Source: Planctomycetota bacterium
GTDB lineage: Bacteria; Planctomycetota; Brocadiia; JAJRTI01
Direction: 5' to 3'
NCBI GenBank assembly: GCA_024278415.1
Contig: JAJRTI010000803.1
Coordinates: 1-32,945, forward strand
DNA length: 32,945 bases
Position numbers and translations under genes: made by a program. Numbering within the stretch: position 1 is the stretch's first letter; the number at the start of each line of letters is the position of its first letter. Below are positions 26,788 to 32,945 of the stretch, piece after piece. The notes beneath the pieces are model-generated. The model saw only the letters and a program-made list of their open reading frames with translations. It searched no databases and had not been told where the DNA came from.

Positions 26788-27379
26788 GGGTTTGGCTCTC
26801 CTTGAGGATTTTTCCGATGACCTCGTTGAGCATGGTCTGGACCTTGTCACCCGTCATGGTCGCCCCTGTGATGCCATCAACTTCGTTCGCGGCCGACGCC
26901 CCTTGGCCACGCCGGATGACGATGCCCTGTTGGCCTTGGCGAGACACGATCTGTTTGCCCTTGAACTGACGGCGGAACCGCTGGGACACGATCTAGCCGC
27001 CCAGGCCAGGCGTCTCTTCCTGCTTGTTGAACGTGATGCCGCGGATGGTTCGCATGTCAGGTTCGAGCGCGAGCAGGCCTTCGATGGGGCCCCAAAGGCC
27101 GGGCCCAGCAAAGGGCACGGCAACCGCACCGCCCGCGCCGCCGGCGGTGTACACGGTCAAGTCGCCGAGCGTCCGCTCCTGTACGGCCTTCTCCAGCTCC
27201 TGGGTCGACGCGCCTTTCGGCACCGGCACACCCAGCACCTGGAGAATGTTGCGGACTTTGTCCGCCTTTTCGTTCGCTTCGCGATAGGGCTTGGCGAACT
27301 GGCCGGCGCCTGTCAGCAGCACAGAGCAGACGATACCCAACACCAGCGCGTAGACCAAGGTGTAAGCGCTATCCTTCAT
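26780..27379 (-). pseudogene. nqrC: Na+-NQR subunit C (nqrC) with one in-frame stop codon
   Basis: Read through its stop, the frame gives a 199-residue NqrC, the subunit carrying covalent FMN on the periplasmic side. The N-terminal part has a membrane helix (about 5-28), the LQVLGVP segment, and ends in ETPGLGG immediately before TAG at codon 129. The downstream part continues in the same frame through KGKQIV to the FMN attachment motif GITGATMTG. Truncation at the TAG would remove the FMN threonine, so the pump would lack a redox centre. The start has a GGAGG site and overlaps nqrB by 11 bp; the end overlaps nqrD. No frameshift is present. It is short for NqrC, which is usually about 250 residues, owing to a reduced middle region. 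Mutation, readthrough or sequence error are all possible. Confidence 0.88.
26993..26995 (-). other. In-frame TAG at nqrC codon 129
   Basis: The TAG directly follows ETPGLGG. In Vibrio cholerae NqrC (recalled sequence) the same block reads ETPGLGGE, so the stop occupies a glutamate position; GAG to TAG is a single change. Conservation resumes on the far side in the same frame. Confidence 0.9.
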
Positions 27380-28463
27380 GCTGAAGCCTCCGTAGGCGGA
27401 TACGAATGGCGACGTGGTCCAAGAGCGGTGCGCAAATGTTGCCCAAGAGGATGGCGAACATCATGCCCTCGACGTAACCGGTGAGATTCCGGATGAGCAC
27501 GGTGACGACACCAATGAGAATGCCGTACGCCCATTTGCCCTCCTGCGTCGTGGGGCAGGTGACGGGGTCCGTGGCCATGAAGAAAGCGCCGAATAACAGC
27601 CCGCCGGAGAGCAGGTGCAACAAGGGCTGGCCGAACGTGGCCGGGTCCAAATGGTGCAGACACGCCCCCAGCAGCGCAAACGATCCAAGGATCGCCGCCA
27701 CGGTCTGCCAGGCCGCCACGCCAGTGGCGAGCAGGAACAGGCCGCCCAAGACGACCGCAAGCGCAGAGGTCTCGCCCGCGCTGCCAGACGTGGTTCCCAA
27801 GAGCAAATCCAACACGTGCACCTGGTTGAGCGCGCCTTGCTTCATCAGCACTAGCGGCGTGGCGCTGCTGATCGCGTCGGTTTGGGACGCATCGACATAC
27901 TGGGCCACGCGGCCCAGCGCACCCGAGCCGGGCTTGATCCAATTCGCGGACATGGCCACCGGGTAGCCGATGGCGAGAAAACAGCGGCCCACGAGCGCAG
28001 GGTTGAACACGTTTCGGCCCGTGCCGCCGAAAAGCTCTTTGCCCACGACCACCCCGAACGCGACACCCACGCCAACCATCCACAAGGGCAGAGCCGGGGG
28101 CAACACCAGCGGGAAGATCAAGCCGGTGACCAAGAAACCTTCGTTGATCTCCTCCTTGCGCACAATGGCAAAGAGCATCTCCACCGCGCCTCCGACCGCG
28201 TAGGAGACCACGATCATGGCGACCACGTGCAGGCCATAGAAGTAGATCGACGCCGCAGCACAGGGCAGAAGCCCCACGATCACGATGGACATGAAACGCT
28301 TCAAGTCCAACGGATCGCGCACATGCGGCGACTCGGCCGTGCGCAACGACGGCGAGAAAAAGAAGCTCTCGGTCGCGTCGAACACAGGCTTGAGCCGCGA
28401 CAGGGGGCCTCCGGCCTCAAACGTGGGCCGCAAGCGATCGAACACGTTCAGCAGCAGCTTCAT
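27369..28463 (-). CDS. nqrB: Na+-NQR subunit B
   Basis: NqrB is the large membrane subunit that holds covalent FMN and riboflavin and forms the sodium path. The 364-residue protein has about ten hydrophobic segments, the conserved EGFLVTG and KELFGGTGRNVFNPALVGRC blocks, and the FMN attachment threonine T202 in a slightly altered motif (SSATP where SGATP is usual). MATDPVT near the C-terminal helices is also conserved. The gene overlaps nqrA by 4 bp and nqrC by 11 bp, so all are coupled. It is somewhat shorter than the approximately 410 residues of the Vibrio protein. Confidence 0.95.
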   Translation of the reverse strand: MKLLLNVFDRLRPTFEAGGPLSRLKPVFDATESFFFSPSLRTAESPHVRDPLDLKRFMSIVIVGLLPCAAASIYFYGLHVVAMIVVSYAVGGAVEMLFAIVRKEEINEGFLVTGLIFPLVLPPALPLWMVGVGVAFGVVVGKELFGGTGRNVFNPALVGRCFLAIGYPVAMSANWIKPGSGALGRVAQYVDASQTDAISSATPLVLMKQGALNQVHVLDLLLGTTSGSAGETSALAVVLGGLFLLATGVAAWQTVAAILGSFALLGACLHHLDPATFGQPLLHLLSGGLLFGAFFMATDPVTCPTTQEGKWAYGILIGVVTVLIRNLTGYVEGMMFAILLGNICAPLLDHVAIRIRLRRLQHEG

Positions 28464-29842
28464 GCTTCAGCGCCCTCAGGATGCAGTTCGGTTTCGATGC
28501 GTTCTTGTGCTTCGACCATCTGGCTCTTCAGTTCGATCTTCGATGGGCAGACGTACGAGCAAAGCCCGCATCGCACACACAGATCAACGCGGGCTTCCTC
28601 GGCTTCCTCAAGAGCGTCCCAATAAATATACTTGTGAATCAGGTGCGGCATGATGCCGGCGGGGCATACCGATTCGCAACGCCCACACGCCACACATGGC
28701 CGGCGCTCGCCGTGCACAGCAGTGTCAACCGCCTCAGGGGCCGCCGCACGCAGCGCGCTGAGGAAACACTTGCTATAGGACTGGCGGTCCGCACCGGGCC
28801 TCAAGAAGCCGAGCAACTCACGCCGCGTCTGTTCGGGCACAATCGTGAGCCCCACGCAGTCGGTACTGATGCCTTTCTGCTCAGGGGGCAACCTGCGGCC
28901 CGTGAACACACCGCCATCGATGACCCGCACCGGGCCAGCCTGTACGCGCGATTCGAGAATCGCGCTGATCGGGTATCCCGGCACGGCCCTGAGGTGCGTG
29001 GGCGTAGCCACCGCTGGGCCGCCCACCGAGATGATCCGCACGGTGGATGGCAGGGACAGGGTCAAGGCCCGGTCCACGGCCAGCACCCCGTCCGTGCCCA
29101 TCGTCCACACCGGATGATCGGAATCGTGTTTCAGGTCCAGCGACCGCGCCAGAAGCGCCGCATCATCGTGGGGATACTTGAGGGGAACGCCCACCACGTG
29201 GATGAACGCATACCCGCGCAGCATTTCCCGCAGTTGCTTGCCGAACCCCGATTGCACGTCGGGCATGACCAAATAGATGGGTTGGTATTCGAGCAGCGAT
29301 TGAATGTGTTCCAGCCCGCGCGTGAAACTCGTAAGCCGCTTGTAGATCTGCACGTCGCCCCTGGCGGAAAACGGCTCCAGTCTGAGGGTCGAGACGATGA
29401 CGGCCTGGGGGATGGAAGCGGGATCGGGCAACGCACCCGTGTGTGCGTCTTGCACAAACTGCCAGACCCCCAGCGAGAGGAGCTTTGTTCGCTTGATGTC
29501 GCCGTCCACGTCATCCCCGCGGGAGACGTGGGGGTCGGCCTCCTGCGGGTCGTAGGGCTCCTCTGGAAGTTTGGCTACATCGACCAGGGTGATGTGGCCC
29601 GGAACTTTCCCCAGGTCAACGGTGCCTGCCCGCGGGGCAAGCAGTGGCACTCCATAGCTGCCCGCGTCGACCGCTAGCGTTTGGCCCTGGTTCACCCGCT
29701 CGCCGTCGGCAACGCGTACGTCACTGAACTGAAACCGCGTTGACTCAAGAGGTAAGTACAATACCTCCGGCTCGGGGAGTACTTGCACCTGGCTGCTAGG
29801 GCGGCCAGCCAGGGAGATGTTGTAGCCGCCTTTGCGGTTCAT
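28460..29842 (-). CDS. nqrA: Na+-NQR subunit A with two [4Fe-4S] motifs
   Basis: The 460-residue protein has the NqrA/RnfC layout: a lipoyl-like N-terminal barrel (SLAGRPS, LLAPRAGTV), a Rossmann-like middle, and an SLBB-like part (RIISVGGPAV). Unlike Vibrio NqrA, the C-terminus keeps two complete ferredoxin motifs: C383, C386, C389, C393 (CVACGRCESVCP) and C422, C425, C428, C432 (CVRCGLCSYVCP), as in RnfC. It is therefore either an ancestral-type NqrA or an RnfC-like protein working in an Nqr complex. The presence of nqrF with a NADH-binding domain and absence of rnfB favour Nqr. The start codon overlaps the prenyl synthase stop by 4 bp. Confidence 0.9.
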   Translation of the reverse strand: MNRKGGYNISLAGRPSSQVQVLPEPEVLYLPLESTRFQFSDVRVADGERVNQGQTLAVDAGSYGVPLLAPRAGTVDLGKVPGHITLVDVAKLPEEPYDPQEADPHVSRGDDVDGDIKRTKLLSLGVWQFVQDAHTGALPDPASIPQAVIVSTLRLEPFSARGDVQIYKRLTSFTRGLEHIQSLLEYQPIYLVMPDVQSGFGKQLREMLRGYAFIHVVGVPLKYPHDDAALLARSLDLKHDSDHPVWTMGTDGVLAVDRALTLSLPSTVRIISVGGPAVATPTHLRAVPGYPISAILESRVQAGPVRVIDGGVFTGRRLPPEQKGISTDCVGLTIVPEQTRRELLGFLRPGADRQSYSKCFLSALRAAAPEAVDTAVHGERRPCVACGRCESVCPAGIMPHLIHKYIYWDALEEAEEARVDLCVRCGLCSYVCPSKIELKSQMVEAQERIETELHPEGAEA

Positions 29843-30738
29843 ACGGCGCGCCTCACGTGGATGCTAGTGACTGGGCTGCAAAGCTCAAATACGGGTTGAA
29901 GGTCAACAGCAAAGAACTGGTGCAGTGCCTGCGCCGCGCTGGGCCAAGGGCTCAGAAGATTCAGGGCGGAGCGTCCCCACTGCGCAATGCGGTCCCGGAG
30001 GGTGTCGGCATCTTCGCCAAGCGCGCTCGCAAGCGTCGGCTTGCCGCGCAAGAGGTCGGTGCCTAACGTCTTGCCGACTGACGCCTCGCACCCGGTCACA
30101 TCGAGCAAGTCGTCTGCAAGCTGGTACGCCGTGCCGATGTGGTAGCCGGCTTGCTCGAGGGCTCGACTCAGTCCAGGCTGGCCAGGCGCGAGCACGGTCA
30201 GCGGGAAAGCGAAGAGGGGGCCTGTCTTGCCGCGAGCGACCCGGGTGCAGGCTGTAGGGTCCGCGGGGCCATGGCGCATACGTAGTTCGTGCTCAGCTTC
30301 GGCCGCACAGGTCTCGCGCAGCTTCGCCACGAAATCCTGAACCAGTCGCGGATCGCCCACCTCGATGAGCATGTCAATGGCTTCGCACAGCAGAATGTCG
30401 CCTGTGAGCACCGCCTGCGCGGGGCCCGCCACGCGCCAAATCGCGGGGCGACCCCGGCGCATGATCGCCCCGTCGATAAGGTCGTCGTGGCACAGGCTCG
30501 CGGTGTGCGCCATCTCCGTAGCCGCGCAACTGTGCACCAAGGCGAGATCGTCCGACGTGGCATCCAAAGCACAAGCGACACGCACCGCCAAGCGCGTGCG
30601 TAGCATCTTGCCAGGACTCAAGTCTGCCTCCGCATCAATGGCCTCCTCCTGGATCGGCAGACCCACCAAGCGCTCGGACATGAGTGCCCGCACCCTGTGC
30701 AGCAACATCGTGAACCGCTCGTCTCGATTCGCGTCCAT
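29839..30738 (-). CDS. Polyprenyl diphosphate synthase
   Basis: The 299-residue protein is a trans-polyprenyl synthase, which condenses isopentenyl diphosphate with an allylic diphosphate. Both aspartate-rich motifs are intact: DDLID (85-89) and DDLLD (209-213). GKMLR near 43-47 and GKTG near 170-173 match the family lysines that bind diphosphate. The ATG with AGGTG upstream was preferred over a longer frame with no family similarity. As first gene of the operon, overlapping nqrA by 4 bp, it may supply the side chain of the quinone reduced by Nqr; chain length cannot be read from sequence. Confidence 0.9.
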   Translation of the reverse strand: MDANRDERFTMLLHRVRALMSERLVGLPIQEEAIDAEADLSPGKMLRTRLAVRVACALDATSDDLALVHSCAATEMAHTASLCHDDLIDGAIMRRGRPAIWRVAGPAQAVLTGDILLCEAIDMLIEVGDPRLVQDFVAKLRETCAAEAEHELRMRHGPADPTACTRVARGKTGPLFAFPLTVLAPGQPGLSRALEQAGYHIGTAYQLADDLLDVTGCEASVGKTLGTDLLRGKPTLASALGEDADTLRDRIAQWGRSALNLLSPWPSAAQALHQFFAVDLQPVFELCSPVTSIHVRRAV

Positions 30739-31411
30739 GTAGCACCTAAAAGCCGGAGGCGATAGCAGAGGGAGGCCAGACCTACTGAGAGGCCCCAAGC
30801 AATACATCTAGCTAATCATGTGCCCTACGCCATCGACTTGTTGTTTCTCACACACTTATACCCAGCCCGGAAGCCCGCCATACTTCTCGTGCCAGCGAGT
30901 AGATGGCTCGCCATCTGAACATTGCGAGCGCTCTGTAAATGACTGAAAATGGAAGACTTGACATGTGTGAAGATATATGGCCGAGGCCGCGTGGGACACG
31001 CAATGGCACCTGCATATCGCCTCCTCCGAACGCGCCGACGCGTTCTTGAATCCGCCCGTTTCCGTCGGATGACAAACCACCCATTCCACTCTCAATTGAC
31101 GGAAAACCGTCGCCGCACCGCCGGCGCATTGCTCGCACCGGCCATTGCTCGGCAGCCACGCACTGGCAATGAGACATCCTGTGTCCGGCAGAGAGGAAGC
31201 GGGATGTGCAACGTCCATGTTGTTGCTATAATGTCTGGGCGCGTCCCGTGGTCGCAACACAACGCGGGCTGCGCGCACAACCCAAAGCCACTGACCGCCA
31301 TGGATCAGAACCCTTCATGCCCGGCAACTTGGCCCAGCCCCCGGTCTGGATCGGGATTGATCCCTGCGCCAAGAGCTGCCACCCGTACACAAACCGGGAG
31401 GAAACGGCCGG
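30739..31411. other. Divergent intergenic region between prenyl synthase/nqr and phnD2
   Basis: No gene is supported in these 673 bp, which must carry promoters for the minus-strand nqr-acs operon and the plus-strand PhnD-kinase operon. On the minus strand a TATAAG at 30855-30860 is a possible -10 with a weak -35. The plus-strand extended -10 is listed separately. The part near 30830-30980 is AT-richer than the surrounding genes. Confidence 0.5.
31224..31232 (+). promoter_or_regulatory. Extended -10 promoter element upstream of phnD2
   Basis: TGCTATAAT is a perfect extended -10 element (TG-N-TATAAT) in GC-rich DNA. The -35 at 17 bp (ATGTGC) is poor, which extended -10 promoters tolerate. Transcription would start about 175 nt before the PhnD-like gene, leaving a long untranslated leader in which no known riboswitch was recognised. 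Confidence 0.45.
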
Positions 31412-32395
31412 ATGAGCCGGACCAAACTGAACTGGATATGGGAAGCCGCATGGCGATCTGTCCTATCGACCATGGTCGCGGCCCTAGGGGCCTGCGTCGT
31501 GTGGGGGACGATGCTGCTGTTGTCCGCCAGGGAGCCCTACGTATCGCTTTCGCCACAAGGGCAGCCGTCCGCGAACCGTCAACCGCGCCCTGCCAGCGCG
31601 GCGTTGCGCTTCGCCGTTGCGACCAGGCTCAGCCCCAAGTCGGCGTTCGCGACGTACCGCCAACTCGTCAGCCGCATCTGCCGAGACGTGCATCGTAAAG
31701 AAGTATTCGTCTTGCGTCCATCGTACGCCGAGATGCGCCACGACCTGGAACGCGGCCTCGTCGACGTGGCGCTGGTCTGCACAGGCACCTACGCGCACAG
31801 CCGCGCGGGCGGGAAGATCGACTTGCTTGTGCAGCCGGAGTTCGAAGAAGGCTGGCAGTACAGATCGGTGCTGCTCGTCCCAGCCGATAGTCCGGTCAAG
31901 GGCTTCGACGACTTGCGCGGCAAGACGGTCGCGTTCACCGACGTGGAGTCGCACACGGGCTGCGCCGTGCCCTCCGCAATACTCGCCGAAAAAAAACTGT
32001 CGCCTCGCACCTTTTTTGGACGCGTCCTGTTCACTGGCAGCCACGACCGATCGATTCGCGCGGTCGAACGCAAGCTGGTCGATGCCGCGGCGGTCGACTC
32101 CCTGATCTGGCAGTGGCGCAAGGAGCGCGAGCCCCAAGTGGCTGAACGTGTGAAGGTCGTATACCAGAGCGAGGTGTTTGGGCCTCCGCCAATCGTCGTT
32201 CCCGCGAACCAGGATCCGCAGTTGGTGCGCGCTCTACGCAACGCATTCCTCGCGCTCGACAAGCACGATGAGGGCAGGCGCATCCTCAAGGAGCTTCATA
32301 TCCGGCGGTTCATCCCGGCTCGGCCGCAAGACTATCAAACCGCCGTGAGCCTTTACGCCAGGTACCAAGCCCTGAGACACGCGAATGCACCTTAG
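31412..32395 (+). CDS. PhnD-like periplasmic binding protein, membrane-anchored, sensory
   Basis: The 327-residue product is a paralogue of the left-hand PhnD-like protein. It starts at an ATG with GGGAGGA upstream. A hydrophobic segment (about 17-38) without a lipobox cysteine at its end should act as an uncleaved anchor or signal. The binding-protein part shows LRFAVATRLSPKS, VALVCTGTYAH, LRGKTVAFTDVESHTGC and DAAAVDSLIW, parallel to the other copy. No transporter genes are adjacent; an 11-bp overlap couples it to a histidine kinase gene. A sensory role is inferred from this arrangement. The ligand is unknown. Confidence 0.85.
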   Translation: MSRTKLNWIWEAAWRSVLSTMVAALGACVVWGTMLLLSAREPYVSLSPQGQPSANRQPRPASAALRFAVATRLSPKSAFATYRQLVSRICRDVHRKEVFVLRPSYAEMRHDLERGLVDVALVCTGTYAHSRAGGKIDLLVQPEFEEGWQYRSVLLVPADSPVKGFDDLRGKTVAFTDVESHTGCAVPSAILAEKKLSPRTFFGRVLFTGSHDRSIRAVERKLVDAAAVDSLIWQWRKEREPQVAERVKVVYQSEVFGPPPIVVPANQDPQLVRALRNAFLALDKHDEGRRILKELHIRRFIPARPQDYQTAVSLYARYQALRHANAP

Positions 32396-32945
32396 GCGTC
32401 TATCACTCGACCGCCTCATTGCCCGTGCGGGCTCGGCAACCGCGATCGCGCTGTTGCTGCCGCTTGGGATTTATCTCGCGTACACCGTGTCCTTGTCGGA
32501 AGACGAGTCACTGGAGCGCTCCGCTCAAGGCCTGGCCTCGGCACTCGCGCGGCAAGTCGTTGAACCGCTGCTCTTGCAGGATCGCCTCGCGCTTCAGGAC
32601 GTTCTGGTTGGAACCCTGGGCGTTCAGAACAACGTGCGCTACCTGGCGATCGAGAACCCCAACGGCAAGGCGGTCGCACACACCTTCACGGGCGCATGCC
32701 CTCCGGGCCTCCCCCGCCTCTGGAGAGACAAGCGCCAGCCCGTGGTGCGATACCGTTCGGCACAAGGCCGAATGCTCGACGTGGCAGCGCCTGTGCTCGG
32801 GGGACGATTGGGGCGCGTACACGTCGGCATCTCCCGGGAGCGCATGCTCAAGGCCACCCGGCGCGTCGTGCTGGCCATAGGCGCCACCTTGGCGGGCGCG
32901 CTCGCGCTGACCTTTGTGGTCTCCCACATCGTGGCCGCCACTGCC
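32385..32945 (+). CDS. Histidine kinase, N-terminal part, cut by the window edge
   Basis: The first 187 codons are present and the frame is open at the right edge. There is a transmembrane helix near 14-33, a periplasmic region, and a second helix near 165-185. The region is related to the left-hand kinase, with matching blocks such as EPLLLQDRLAL beside QPLLLDDRVAL, KAVAHT beside VPVAHT, and AAPVLGGRLGRVHVGIS beside AAPILKGQFGMARVGLS. The start ATG lies inside the end of the PhnD-like gene. HAMP, kinase and ATPase domains are expected beyond the window, perhaps followed by a regulator gene as on the left. Confidence 0.8.
   Translation, partial: MHLRRLSLDRLIARAGSATAIALLLPLGIYLAYTVSLSEDESLERSAQGLASALARQVVEPLLLQDRLALQDVLVGTLGVQNNVRYLAIENPNGKAVAHTFTGACPPGLPRLWRDKRQPVVRYRSAQGRMLDVAAPVLGGRLGRVHVGISRERMLKATRRVVLAIGATLAGALALTFVVSHIVAATA

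Noticed and set aside
9378..28463. General reassignment of TAG or TAA to an amino acid
   Set aside because: TAG ends acsA, acsC, nqrB, nqrE, the HD gene and both receiver genes at normal family lengths, and TAA ends acsE and the porin, so both still act as stops here.
30886..30895. Sigma-54 -24 element CTGGCACGAG on the minus strand upstream of the nqr operon
   Set aside because: The -24 half is excellent but there is no GC at the required -12 spacing, so it cannot be called a sigma-54 promoter.
30958..30979. TTGACA followed by TATATG on the plus strand
   Set aside because: The spacer is only 10 bp, too short for a sigma-70 promoter.
1..32945. CRISPR arrays, insertion sequences, tRNA or rRNA genes
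   Set aside because: No regularly spaced repeats, transposase motifs, tRNA arm patterns or rRNA blocks were seen in the intergenic regions.

Overview
The window is GC-rich bacterial DNA that is almost entirely protein coding. Nearly all genes lie on the minus strand; only a module at the right edge is on the plus strand. The core is a Wood-Ljungdahl acetyl-CoA synthase/CO dehydrogenase locus (acsA, acsB, acsC, acsV, a CooC-type ATPase, acsD, acsE). Directly upstream of it is a complete Na+-translocating NADH:quinone reductase locus (nqrA to nqrF) led by a polyprenyl synthase. The bacterial-type acs genes and a Na+-NQR in place of Rnf point to an anaerobic or facultative Gram-negative bacterium with an outer membrane (porin, lipoproteins) that uses reductive or oxidative acetyl-CoA chemistry. 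An uncultured member of the PVC group (Planctomycetota or Omnitrophota type) is a guess from gene content, not something the sequence proves.

Layout from left to right: an outer-membrane porin (276-1796); a three-gene signalling operon of PhnD-like periplasmic binding lipoprotein, membrane histidine kinase and NtrC-type sigma-54 activator (6368 down to 2210); a coupled pair of membrane proteases, rhomboid and SDH/ClpP-fold (8634 down to 7054); then one apparently continuous minus-strand operon from 30738 down to 9378. That operon reads: polyprenyl synthase, nqrA-B-C-D-E-F, membrane histidine kinase, single-domain receiver, receiver-CooC fusion, acsA, acsB, acsC, acsV, cooC, acsD, acsE, a Cys-rich redoxin-like lipoprotein, and a zinc-ribbon HD protein. 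After a divergent intergenic region, a second PhnD-like gene and the first 187 codons of a histidine kinase related to the left-hand one run off the right edge on the plus strand.

Read together, CODH/ACS and the corrinoid protein carry carbon flux, and Nqr links NADH/quinone redox to a sodium gradient. The embedded kinase/receiver/receiver-CooC cassette looks like a signal input to nickel-enzyme maturation. Two PhnD-kinase modules at the two ends could sense an extracellular ligand.

The two most unusual observations are these. First, a receiver domain is fused to a CooC-type nickel-maturation ATPase. Second, three in-frame nonsense codons, with no frameshift, occur in otherwise intact conserved genes: acsB codons 26 (TAA) and 540 (TAG), and nqrC codon 129 (TAG). 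Two of them sit where homologues carry glutamate. They may be real inactivating mutations, readthrough sites, or sequence errors; the sequence alone cannot decide. No tRNA, rRNA, CRISPR array or insertion sequence was recognised.
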